Below, piece after piece: positions 1 through 6,179 of a stretch of 8,392 nt of DNA (the stretch's first letter is position 1; each line of letters starts with the position of its first letter). The notes below the pieces were generated by a model. The model ran no database searches and was not told where the DNA came from. It saw nothing but the letters and a program-made list of their open reading frames with translations. Location: positions 1-8,392 of the forward strand of contig UQRW01000065.1 of assembly GCA_900543515.1 (NCBI GenBank), read 5' to 3'. The translations under genes were made by a program, and so were the position numbers. Origin of the DNA: an uncultured Collinsella sp. (GTDB taxonomy: Bacteria > Actinomycetota > Coriobacteriia > Coriobacteriales > Coriobacteriaceae).

Positions 1-246
1 ACCGTGCGTATGCCGGCGCTGCTGACCTACGGCTTTGCTTCGGGTTTGCTGTACGGCGTTGTGATCAACGCCTACGACATTATCGGTTTTGTTCAACCGC
101 TCACGTGGGCGGGTGCCATGGCACGTCTTGCCACGGCAGTGCCGTTCGATATCACACACGGCCTCGCGACCTGCGTGTTCTTGGCTGCCTTGTACAAGCC
201 TTGGTGCCGTCGCATTAACCGTGTCGTCGTGAAATACGGGCTGTAA
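1..246 (+). CDS. ECF transporter S component-like membrane protein, C-terminal fragment
   Basis: The reading frame is open from the first base, so this is the last 81 codons of a longer gene whose start lies outside the window. The visible part has hydrophobic segments typical of an integral membrane protein: roughly LLTYGFASGLLYGVVINAYDIIGF, then a helix around ITHGLATCVFLAALYKPW, and a short basic tail (RRINRVV) that probably faces the cytoplasm. The pattern of a penultimate helix, a P-x-D-I-x-HG motif and a final helix before a basic tail resembles the C-terminus of substrate-binding S components of energy-coupling-factor vitamin or metal transporters. The substrate cannot be told from this fragment, and another small membrane protein is possible. 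No clear terminator with a T-run follows; two large hairpins lie downstream. Confidence 0.5.
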   Translation, partial: TVRMPALLTYGFASGLLYGVVINAYDIIGFVQPLTWAGAMARLATAVPFDITHGLATCVFLAALYKPWCRRINRVVVKYGL

Positions 247-271
247 GGCATTTCGCGTTCCCTCACGAACT

Positions 272-332
272 TGCGGTGGAATGGTTCTCGTTTTTGGCTA
301 TTTGCTGCCCAAACAGGAACTATTCCACCGCA
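272..332. repeat. Large imperfect hairpin A in convergent intergenic gap
   Basis: The arms at 272-288 and 316-332 begin with 11 perfectly complementary bases (TGCGGTGGAAT / ATTCCACCGCA). Six more pairs follow, two of them G-T wobbles, around a 27-nt loop that has a further small TTTGG/CCAAA stem. It sits between the transporter stop (246) and the exonuclease III stop (397). Neither side has a clean T-run, so a simple intrinsic terminator is not obvious. It may be a REP-like element or a bidirectional termination structure. Confidence 0.55.
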
Positions 333-337
333 CCTTA

Positions 338-380
338 TAGGGGGAGAGGGGTCACATGATCTGTTTTCCTCTGTCCCCTA
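338..380. repeat. Imperfect hairpin B in convergent intergenic gap
   Basis: TAGGGG (338-343) pairs with CCCCTA (375-380). After a G-T wobble and a one-base bulge (G373), AGAGG (345-349) pairs with CCTCT (368-372). The loop is about 18 nt. It lies six bases beyond hairpin A and 16 bases from the exonuclease III stop codon. It could help terminate the two convergent genes or be a small REP-type palindrome; no T-run supports a classical terminator. Confidence 0.5.
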
Positions 381-396
381 GAGGAATTACTTGGGG

Positions 397-1215
397 CTAG
401 AGTTCTAGCGTGAGGGTGACGGGGCAGTGGTCGCTGCCGAAGATGTCGCCGCGGATGCCGGTGTCGCGAACGTTGGCGGCGATTGCGTCGCTTACCAGGA
501 AGTAGTCGATGCGCCAGCCGGCGTTGTTCTTGCGGGCATTAAAGCGATAGCTCCACCAGCTGTAGACGCCCTCAACGTCCGGATTAGCCGTGCGCCAGGT
601 ATCGGTAAAGCCGGCGTTGAGCAGCTCGGTAAACTTACCGCGCTCTTCGTCCGAAAAGCCTGCGTTGCCGCGGTTGGACTTGGGGTTCTTAAGGTCGATC
701 TCTTCGTGCGCCACGTTAAAGTCGCCGCAGGTTACGACGGGCTTGCCGGTTTCGTGCTCAAGCGCGCCCAAAAAGCCGCGATAGGCATCGTCCCAGGCCA
801 TACGCACGTCGATGCGCGCGAGCTCATTTTGCGCGTTGGGCGTATAGACGTCGACAAACCAAAACTTGTCGAACTCGAGCGCACAGACGCGGCCCTCGGT
901 TGCGGCTTGGGCAACGAGCTCGGCGGCCTCGCCCTCGCCGGCGTAGGGCAGCAGCGCGTCGGCGCGCAGCACGCGTAGCGGCTCCTGGCGGCTAAAGACC
1001 GCGGTGCCCGAATAGCCTTTGCGCTCGGCGTAGCTCCAGGTTTGGTGATAGCCGGGCAGGTCAATATCGACCTGGCCCTCCTGCAGCTTGGTCTCTTGCA
1101 ACGCCAGGATATCGACGTCGAGTTCTTGCGCGATCTGGATAAAGCTCGGGTCCTTTTTGAGCACGGCGCGCAGGCCGTTTACGTTCCACGAGGCGAAAGT
1201 GTAAGTCTGAGGCAT
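397..1215 (-). CDS. xth: Exodeoxyribonuclease III (AP endonuclease family 1)
   Basis: This 272-residue protein matches the usual length of the ExoIII/ExoA family. The enzyme cuts DNA at abasic sites and removes 3' blocking groups during base excision repair, using a divalent metal ion in the cytoplasm. All family landmarks are visible: WNVNGLR (10-16, Asn11), LQETK (39-43, metal-binding Glu41), GYSGTAVF (67-74), DVYTPNA (122-128, Tyr124), GDFNVAH (164-170, Asp165 and Asn167), GWRIDYFLVS (233-242) and the terminal GSDHCPV (260-266, Asp262-His263 catalytic pair). The ATG at 1215 is preceded on the minus strand by AAAGGA (1220-1225) four bases upstream, which decides the start. It is transcribed away from the Sir2 gene and ends in the hairpin-containing gap shared with the transporter gene. 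No sign of damage. Naming it exoA instead of xth is equally valid. Confidence 0.95.
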   Translation of the reverse strand: MPQTYTFASWNVNGLRAVLKKDPSFIQIAQELDVDILALQETKLQEGQVDIDLPGYHQTWSYAERKGYSGTAVFSRQEPLRVLRADALLPYAGEGEAAELVAQAATEGRVCALEFDKFWFVDVYTPNAQNELARIDVRMAWDDAYRGFLGALEHETGKPVVTCGDFNVAHEEIDLKNPKSNRGNAGFSDEERGKFTELLNAGFTDTWRTANPDVEGVYSWWSYRFNARKNNAGWRIDYFLVSDAIAANVRDTGIRGDIFGSDHCPVTLTLEL

Positions 1216-1351
1216 GGTGTCCTTTCGACGGGGTTGGCAGGCTTAAGATTAGCGCAACAGGGGCGGTGGTGGGCACCGCGCGTGCTGACCCAAAGGCCGC
1301 ATGCTGGGACATCGCCCGACGCTGCCCGACCAACAAGGACGGAGGACTCAT

Positions 1352-2104
1352 ATGACGCAGGCGATAACGGACTCCAAACAGGCCTCCGCCGCGCTGGCGG
1401 AGCTGTTCGGCACCCACAAGCGCGTGGTCTTCTTTGGCGGCGCGGGCGTTTCCACGGCGAGTGGCATCCCCGATTTCCGCAGCGTGGACGGCCTATATCA
1501 CCAACAGTTTGCCTACCCGCCCGAGACCATGCTCTCGCATGGCTTTTACGAGGTGCATCCGGCGGAGTTCTTCGACTTTTACCGCACCAAGATGATCGCG
1601 CTTAACGCTAAGCCCAACCGCTGTCACACCAAGCTCGCCGAGCTGGAGCGAGCCGGCAAGCTCGACGCCGTGGTGACGCAAAACATCGACGGCTTGCATC
1701 AGATGGCGGGCTCGCAGCGCGTGTTTGAGTTGCACGGATCGGTCCATCGCAACATTTGCCAGACGTGCGGCGCGCTCTATAGTGCCGAATGGATTTGCTC
1801 GCGCGAGCACGAGGACGCCGCGGGCGTGCCCGTGTGCCCCGCGTGCGGTGGTCGCATCAAGCCCGATGTGGTGCTCTACGAAGAGCCGCTCGACGAGCAT
1901 GTGTTGACCGGCGCCGTCGCCGCCATTGCCGCGGCCGATGCCCTCATCGTGGGCGGAACATCGCTCGTGGTGTACCCGGCGGCGGGTCTCACACACTACT
2001 TTACCGGCGATACGCTGGCCATATGCAACCTTGCTCCCACCGATCAGGATGCAAATGCCGACCTGCTGATTTCTTGCGACATCGCGGCCGCGTTTGCGTT
2101 CTAG
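1352..2104 (+). CDS. NAD-dependent protein deacylase, Sir2 family
   Basis: The 250-residue protein is a bacterial sirtuin of cobB type. Sirtuins remove acyl groups from lysines of cytoplasmic proteins using NAD+, releasing nicotinamide and O-acyl-ADP-ribose. Visible motifs are the NAD-binding GAGVSTASGIPDFRS (30-44), TQNIDGLH (109-116), catalytic His128 in ELHGS (126-130), four zinc cysteines in two CxxC pairs (C136/C139 and C162/C165), and GGTSLVVYPAA, which closes the Rossmann core. An in-frame ATG lies upstream at 1301, but the ATG at 1352 is preceded by GGAGG (1341-1345) at a six-base spacing and opens the normal family N-terminus, so it is preferred. The gene is divergent from exonuclease III across 136 bases in which I see no convincing -35/-10 pair. 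A candidate fol promoter overlaps its last codons. Substrates are unknown. Confidence 0.94.
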   Translation: MTQAITDSKQASAALAELFGTHKRVVFFGGAGVSTASGIPDFRSVDGLYHQQFAYPPETMLSHGFYEVHPAEFFDFYRTKMIALNAKPNRCHTKLAELERAGKLDAVVTQNIDGLHQMAGSQRVFELHGSVHRNICQTCGALYSAEWICSREHEDAAGVPVCPACGGRIKPDVVLYEEPLDEHVLTGAVAAIAAADALIVGGTSLVVYPAAGLTHYFTGDTLAICNLAPTDQDANADLLISCDIAAAFAF

Positions 2105-2124
2105 CCCGCGCGCGCGGATACAAT
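2094..2124 (+). promoter_or_regulatory. Candidate sigma-70-type promoter for the folate gene
   Basis: TACAAT at 2119-2124 is a good -10 hexamer. TTGCGT at 2094-2099 is a possible -35, but the spacing is 19 bases, longer than the usual 17. It lies at the end of the Sir2 gene and would give a leader of about 70 nt before FolPK, containing the hairpin at 2150-2177. Assigned from sequence pattern only. Confidence 0.35.
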
Positions 2125-2149
2125 AGAAAGACTGAGTGCAAAGCGACCC

Positions 2150-2177
2150 CGCCGCCAGCTCCCCAAGCTCGGCGGCG
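2150..2177 (+). promoter_or_regulatory. GC-rich leader hairpin upstream of folPK
   Basis: CGCCGCC (2150-2156) pairs with GGCGGCG (2171-2177), followed by AGCT (2157-2160) with AGCT (2166-2169) across a one-base bulge (C2170) and a 5-nt loop. TTTT follows at 2184-2187 and the Shine-Dalgarno AGGAGG starts at 2188. It could be a weak terminator for the Sir2 transcript, an attenuator or a translation-control hairpin. The sequence alone does not decide between them. Confidence 0.45.
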
Positions 2178-2199
2178 TGGGCATTTTAGGAGGATGTTC

Positions 2200-3945
2200 A
2201 TGGCGAACGACAGCAAGACATGGCGGTGCGGAAAGTATGAGCTCAGCTTTGACCGTCCGCGCATCATGGGCGTCCTCAACGTGACGCCCGATTCGTTTAG
2301 CGATGGCGGGGAGCACTTCGACCCGGACGCCGCGGTCGAGTATGGCCTGGCGATGCTCGACGCCGGCGCCGACATCATCGACGTAGGCGGCGAGTCCACG
2401 CGTCCCGGCTTTACCCCGGTCAATCCCGATGAGGAAGCGCGCCGCGTGCTACCCGTGGTGCGCGCGCTGGCCAAGGAGGGCGCCATCGTCTCGATCGACA
2501 CGCGTCATGTGGCGGTTGCCAAGGCGGCCGTGCGCTGCGGCGCCTCGATCGTCAACGACGTGACCGGCTTCACCGACCCCAAGATGGTCGAGTTCGTTAA
2601 GACGAGCACCTGCGGCGTTATCGTGATGCACGCCGGCGAGGTCGCCGCTCCCGCTCGTACGCACGCGACGGTGCAGCTCGATACCTCGGCCGCGGCGTTT
2701 GTTGCCGAGAAGGCGCGCGAGGCGGCTGCCGAGGCCGCGCGCGAGGCCGAGAAGCCCGCTCGTCGCCGCCGTGGCAAGCTGCTGGGCGATCCTAAGCCCG
2801 AGGCAAAGCTTCCGGGCGGCGTGGTGCAGCCCTCGTTGCCGTTTGGCGATCCGGAACCCGCGTCCGAGCCTACGGACGAACTGGGGCAGGAGACGCCGGG
2901 CGCCGAGCAGGCCGCGCCTGCCGCCGATACCGCTGCGCCCGAGGCCGCGCCCGCAGCCACCGAGGCCGCATCGGAGCCAAATGACCACCTGGCCGCCATG
3001 ATGCGCCGCAGCGCCCGCCGCGAGGAAGCCTACGTGCCCACCTCGCAGCTCCGCCGCTTCACCCTGCCCGATTCGGCGCCCATCATGCGCCGCGTCATGG
3101 GCTTTCTGTCCGACCAGGCCCGCGCGCTCATCCACGCCGGCGTGTCGCGCGACCGCATCTGCATCGATCCCGGTCCGGGCTTTGGCAAGTCGGCTAACGA
3201 GGACATCGTCATCCAGCGCGAGACTGCCAAGATGGCGTCACTGGGCTATCCGCTCATGTGCGCCGTATCGCGCAAGCGCTTTGTGGGCGCCGTCTCGGGC
3301 GTGACCGAGGCCGCCGAGCGCGATGCCGCTACGTTTGGCGTGTGCCTGGGCGCCATCCAGGCCGGTGCCAACATCGTGCGCGTGCACGACGCCGCGGGTT
3401 TTGCGCAGTTCCTGAACGGCTACTGGGCGGTTGCCAAGCCGCAGCCGCGCCGCGCGTTTGTGGCCGTGGGCTCCAACCTGGGGCATCGCTGTGACAACAT
3501 CCGCGCCGCACGCGACATGATCGCCGAGATTCCACTCACCTGCGTGTCCAACTCCTCCAAGATCTACGAGAGCGAGCCTGCCTACGAGACGCGCCAGGAC
3601 GCGTTTGCCAACGCCGTCATCGAGATCAAGACCGAGCTGGCGCCGTTGGTGCTGCTCGACGAGCTTATGAGGATCGAGGCCGAGCTGGGGCGCGACCGCT
3701 CCAAAAAGGCCAAGGTCAACGGCCCACGCACCATCGACCTGGATCTGCTGTGGATGGACGGCGAGATCCATGGCGGCAAAAAGCTGCGCCTGCCGCATCC
3801 GCTGATCGGCGAGCGCGACTTTGTGCTGGTGCCGCTCGAGGACCTGATGCACGACCCGGCGCGGTTCTTCCGCTACAACGGCGTCGAGGTCAAGGAGCCC
3901 GAGGACCGCGTGGGCCATATCGTGGGCGAATTGGGGCGTATGTAG
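2200..3945 (+). CDS. folP-folK: Fused dihydropteroate synthase - HPPK (DHPS with a long disordered insertion)
   Basis: A 581-residue bifunctional folate enzyme. The N-terminal part is DHPS, which joins the pterin pyrophosphate to p-aminobenzoate. It shows NVTPDSFSDGG (27-37), GGESTRPG (63-70), SIDT (98-101), VNDVTG (118-123), VMH (142-144), DPGPGFGK (323-330), the SRK loop (357-359) and RVHD (394-397). The C-terminal part (about 418-581) is HPPK, which makes that pyrophosphate from 6-hydroxymethyl-dihydropterin and ATP. It shows VAVGSNLG (421-428), GPRTIDLDLL (508-517, metal-binding Asp513 and Asp515) and LPHPLIGERDFVLVPL. Between VMH and DPG lie about 180 residues where DHPS usually has about 40. 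Roughly 148-290 is rich in Ala, Pro, Glu and Arg and looks disordered. The frame stays open with clean codons, so this is not a frameshift. The ATG at 2200 has AGGAGG (2188-2193) six bases upstream; the ATG at 2194 touches the SD and is unlikely. No folB gene is nearby in the window. Confidence 0.94.
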   Translation: MANDSKTWRCGKYELSFDRPRIMGVLNVTPDSFSDGGEHFDPDAAVEYGLAMLDAGADIIDVGGESTRPGFTPVNPDEEARRVLPVVRALAKEGAIVSIDTRHVAVAKAAVRCGASIVNDVTGFTDPKMVEFVKTSTCGVIVMHAGEVAAPARTHATVQLDTSAAAFVAEKAREAAAEAAREAEKPARRRRGKLLGDPKPEAKLPGGVVQPSLPFGDPEPASEPTDELGQETPGAEQAAPAADTAAPEAAPAATEAASEPNDHLAAMMRRSARREEAYVPTSQLRRFTLPDSAPIMRRVMGFLSDQARALIHAGVSRDRICIDPGPGFGKSANEDIVIQRETAKMASLGYPLMCAVSRKRFVGAVSGVTEAAERDAATFGVCLGAIQAGANIVRVHDAAGFAQFLNGYWAVAKPQPRRAFVAVGSNLGHRCDNIRAARDMIAEIPLTCVSNSSKIYESEPAYETRQDAFANAVIEIKTELAPLVLLDELMRIEAELGRDRSKKAKVNGPRTIDLDLLWMDGEIHGGKKLRLPHPLIGERDFVLVPLEDLMHDPARFFRYNGVEVKEPEDRVGHIVGELGRM

Positions 3946-4647
3946 ATGATTGAGATGAATGCTGTAGCCGTCGGTACCGAGCTTGACGCCGCGCGCGACG
4001 CGGGCCGCGAGGGCGCGTCTGCGGGCTGGTGCGCTTGGAGCGCGGGCGAGGCGTCGTTGACGTTTTCGCTGGTCGTGCGCCCGGACGTGAACATGCATGC
4101 CTTCCACGGCCTGCCGTTTGTGGCCGCGATGGGCATGATGGACGCGCTCGTGGGCACGGCATCGACGCCGGGCCTGGGCCTTGCCGGTAAGGTGGGTATC
4201 CAGTGGCCGAGTGACATCGTGTGCGGTGCGCCTGCGTTTGAGACGTCACTCGCGCGTGTTGCCGTGAACGGCGGTGCCGGTGCTGCGGGCATGTTTGCCG
4301 CGGTGACGGTTGATATTGAGCGTGCGGCGCTGGGTGAGCTTGGTGTGGATATGGCAGATGAGGCGCTGATCGAGGCATTGGCCGCCGCCGTGCTGGTCCG
4401 CGTGGGCACCTGGGCGGTTGCCGCCAACACACCACAGGGCGCTGCCGGCCCGCTGGCTCCGGTGCTGGGCGAGTACTTTGACATGGTGCCACTGTTGGGT
4501 CGTCAGGTCGCGGCGGTGTCGCCCAACGGCTTGCCGCTTGCGGTCGGTGTGTTTGCGGGCCTGGACATCTGGGGCCGCGCGACCATCAAGACCGATGCCG
4601 GCGAGCAGGAGTTTCCGCCCGAGGCCGTACGGATTCGCGGACTGTAA
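3946..4647 (+). CDS. BirA-like (biotin protein ligase fold) protein, probably catalytically degenerate
   Basis: A 233-residue protein whose ATG directly follows the FolPK stop (TAGATG), implying translational coupling. A second in-frame ATG at 3955 is also possible. It aligns by eye with the catalytic and C-terminal domains of biotin-[acetyl-CoA carboxylase] ligase. KVGIQWPSDIV (82-92) matches the KWPNDL segment, the region near 111-126 matches the IGxGINM strand, LAPVLGEYFDM matches the helix before the C-domain, and the end (LPLAVGVFAGLDIWGRATIKT...EAVRIRGL) matches the SH3-like C-domain. Two key features are missing: the GRGRRGR biotinoyl-AMP loop, reduced to a short SAGWCAWSAGEASL stretch, and the lysine of the KLAGIL motif, where ETSLARV (99-105) stands. 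It has no N-terminal DNA-binding domain. The fold assignment is fairly secure. Ligase activity is doubtful, and a lipoate-ligase-like or structural role is possible. Confidence 0.65.
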   Translation: MIEMNAVAVGTELDAARDAGREGASAGWCAWSAGEASLTFSLVVRPDVNMHAFHGLPFVAAMGMMDALVGTASTPGLGLAGKVGIQWPSDIVCGAPAFETSLARVAVNGGAGAAGMFAAVTVDIERAALGELGVDMADEALIEALAAAVLVRVGTWAVAANTPQGAAGPLAPVLGEYFDMVPLLGRQVAAVSPNGLPLAVGVFAGLDIWGRATIKTDAGEQEFPPEAVRIRGL

Positions 4648-4680
4648 CGCGAGGCGCCCGCGCTCAAAGATAGCGATGAC

Positions 4681-4719
4681 AACAAGACCCTCCTCGGCTG
4701 TGCCGGGGAGGGTCTTGTT
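4681..4719 (+). terminator. Strong hairpin terminator after the folPK / BirA-like operon
   Basis: AACAAGACCCTCC (4681-4693) and GGAGGGTCTTGTT (4707-4719) are perfectly complementary over 13 bp. Inside, CGGC/GCCG (4695-4698 and 4702-4705) adds four pairs around a 3-nt loop. It starts 33 bases after the BirA-like stop. The 3' flank is only moderately T-rich, but the very stable stem at the operon end makes termination the likely role. Confidence 0.8.
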
Positions 4720-4744
4720 GTCTGGGGAATGGGTTGTCAGCACC

Positions 4745-4785
4745 CTATTCCTCAAAACTGAAAATCTTTCGATTTTGAGGAATAG
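4745..4785. repeat. 41-nt palindromic repeat, copy 1 (upstream of ATPase)
   Basis: Perfect 13-bp arms CTATTCCTCAAAA (4745-4757) and TTTTGAGGAATAG (4773-4785). The middle is also nearly self-complementary (TGAAA / TTTCG), so almost the whole element can fold. It differs from copies 2 and 3 only in the central 15 bases. It lies 25 bases after the operon terminator stem. Confidence 0.92.
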
Positions 4786-4813
4786 AATTAAGCCAGCTCG
4801 GCCTTTAACGAGG

Positions 4814-4819
4814 TATATT
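4814..4819 (+). promoter_or_regulatory. Possible -10 element for the ATPase gene
   Basis: TATATT at 4814-4819 lies between palindrome copies 1 and 2. I see no good -35 hexamer at 17 bases, so this is tentative. If used, transcription would start near 4826 and copy 2 (4831-4871) would form the first structure of the mRNA leader. Confidence 0.25.
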
Positions 4820-4830
4820 CGTTGCAGAGT

Positions 4831-4871
4831 CTATTCCTCAAAACTGAATAATTTTCGTTTTTGAGGAATAG
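4831..4871. repeat. 41-nt palindromic repeat, copy 2 (ATPase leader)
   Basis: It has the same 13-bp arms CTATTCCTCAAAA / TTTTGAGGAATAG (4831-4843, 4859-4871) and the same orientation (CTG on the left shoulder, CGT on the right) as the other copies. It ends 26 bases before the ATPase ATG at 4898 and 16 bases before its Shine-Dalgarno. It differs from copy 3 at one base (a T at 4849). Confidence 0.92.
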
Positions 4872-4897
4872 CGATAGAAGACCGCATGGAGGCACCA

Positions 4898-6094
4898 ATG
4901 AAACTCATCAATAGAACGTCATATATGGACACGTTGACGAGCCTTATTGGCGTACCGGACATCAAGGTCATAACGGGCATTCGCCGTAGCGGTAAGTCAA
5001 AATTGCTCGAGGCCCTCCGCGATTACGTGGAGGCAAATCTGTCCAATTCGAATGTCATCCATATCAATTACAACCTCGACGAGTTCGAGGGCCTGCTCGA
5101 ATATCATGCCCTGCTCGCCTATGTGAAAGAGCATCGAGTGTCCGGCAAACAAAACTTTCTGCTTATCGATGAAGTTCAGATGTGCGACGGTTTTGAGCGT
5201 GCGATCAATAGCCTTCATGCATCCGAGCAGTACGACATATTCATTACCGGATCGAATGCCTTTTTGCTGTCGAGCGATCTGTCGACGCTCTTTACGGGGC
5301 GTACGTTCGAGATCGAGGTTTTCCCATTCTCGTTTGAGGAGTATCGTCTCTATGGCGACGAGGGCGAGGTCGACCGCGACTTCGATGAGTACGAGAGAAC
5401 CGGCGGTATGTCCGGCTCTTACCCTTATCCACTGCAGGAGCAGCGCTATCAATATCTCTCCAACGTCTTCAAGACGCTCATTGTGAGAGATATCGTGCAG
5501 CGGCATAACGTGAGAAACGAATCGGCACTGCTGCGCATTGCCGATTACATGATGGACAACGTCTCCAACATAACGTCGGCACGCAACATTACAGATGTTT
5601 TGAATGCGGATGGGCTAAAGATTACGAACAAGACGGTCGGCACGTACATGGGGTACCTGTGCGATGCGTTTGCCTTCTATAAAGTTCGTCGGTACGACAT
5701 TCGCGGCAAAAAATACCTTAAGAGCGGCGAGAAGTACTATCTGGCGGACCATGCGTTTAAATATGCGCTTCTTGGTACACGTGATATGGATTGGGGACGC
5801 GTATACGAGAACATGGTGGCAGTCGAGCTGCTGCGCCGCGGATACGAGGTATACGTCGGCGTGCTCTATAAAAAGGAAATAGACTTTGTAGCAATCAAAC
5901 GGAGCGAGAAGCTCTATATTCAGGTGAGCGACGACATCAGCTCGGATAAGACATTTGAACGCGAGATTCCACCACTGCTGAGCATTGGCGATGCGTATCC
6001 CAAGATGATTCTCGCCCGCACGCATCACGAGGCCACGGACCGCAATGGGGTGCAGATCGTGGACCTGGCGAGATGGTTGTGCGGCGAGGCGTAG
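4898..6094 (+). CDS. AAA family ATPase with DUF4143 C-terminal domain
   Basis: A 398-residue protein of the AAA_14/DUF4143 type, a widespread prokaryotic family with no settled role. The ATPase core has Walker A GIRRSGKS (27-34), Walker B LLIDE (88-92) followed by VQ, a sensor-1-like TGSNAFLLS (117-125) and the family segment FPFSFEEY. The C-terminal half carries DUF4143 and a PD-(D/E)xK-like pattern: E304 in YENMVAVEL, EIDFVA (327-332) and YIQVSDD (340-346), where Q-V stands in place of the catalytic E-x-K. It is therefore nuclease-like but perhaps inactive. The ATG at 4898 has GGAGG (4888-4892) five bases upstream and opens the usual MKxINR start, so it is preferred over the ATG at 4886. 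By eye the gene is clearly less GC-rich than its neighbours. Together with the palindromes on both sides, this suggests an acquired cassette. No partner gene is present. Confidence 0.9.
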   Translation: MKLINRTSYMDTLTSLIGVPDIKVITGIRRSGKSKLLEALRDYVEANLSNSNVIHINYNLDEFEGLLEYHALLAYVKEHRVSGKQNFLLIDEVQMCDGFERAINSLHASEQYDIFITGSNAFLLSSDLSTLFTGRTFEIEVFPFSFEEYRLYGDEGEVDRDFDEYERTGGMSGSYPYPLQEQRYQYLSNVFKTLIVRDIVQRHNVRNESALLRIADYMMDNVSNITSARNITDVLNADGLKITNKTVGTYMGYLCDAFAFYKVRRYDIRGKKYLKSGEKYYLADHAFKYALLGTRDMDWGRVYENMVAVELLRRGYEVYVGVLYKKEIDFVAIKRSEKLYIQVSDDISSDKTFEREIPPLLSIGDAYPKMILARTHHEATDRNGVQIVDLARWLCGEA

Positions 6095-6103
6095 CAGAAA
6101 GCC

Positions 6104-6144
6104 CTATTCCTCAAAACTGAAAAATTTTCGTTTTTGAGGAATAG
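6104..6144. repeat. 41-nt palindromic repeat, copy 3 (downstream of ATPase)
   Basis: It begins 10 bases after the ATPase stop. The arms CTATTCCTCAAAA (6104-6116) and TTTTGAGGAATAG (6132-6144) are perfect. The centre GAAAA A TTTTC also pairs, leaving one mismatch, one G-T wobble and one unpaired central base. It has the same orientation as copies 1 and 2. It lies between the convergent ATPase and coaX genes and may also act as a terminator for the ATPase. Confidence 0.92.
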
Positions 6145-6179
6145 GATTGGCGGCTGGTTGCTGCGACCTGGCGTTTACT

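Noticed and set aside
427..978. Plus-strand reading frame opposite exonuclease III
   Set aside because: Antisense shadow of xth, whose motifs are complete on the minus strand; no Shine-Dalgarno.
1789..2199. Upstream in-frame extension of FolPK
   Set aside because: It overlaps the Sir2 coding sequence in another frame and has an Arg-rich shadow composition. AGGAGG at 2188-2193 supports the start at 2200.
2449..3135. Minus-strand reading frame of 228 codons inside folPK
   Set aside because: Composition is the expected antisense shadow of the Ala/Pro/Glu-rich insertion; no ribosome-binding site or family motif.
4745..6144. Classical insertion sequence or transposon around the ATPase
   Set aside because: No transposase is present, the palindromes are complete 41-nt elements in the same orientation and not opposed terminal inverted repeats, and I see no target-site duplication.
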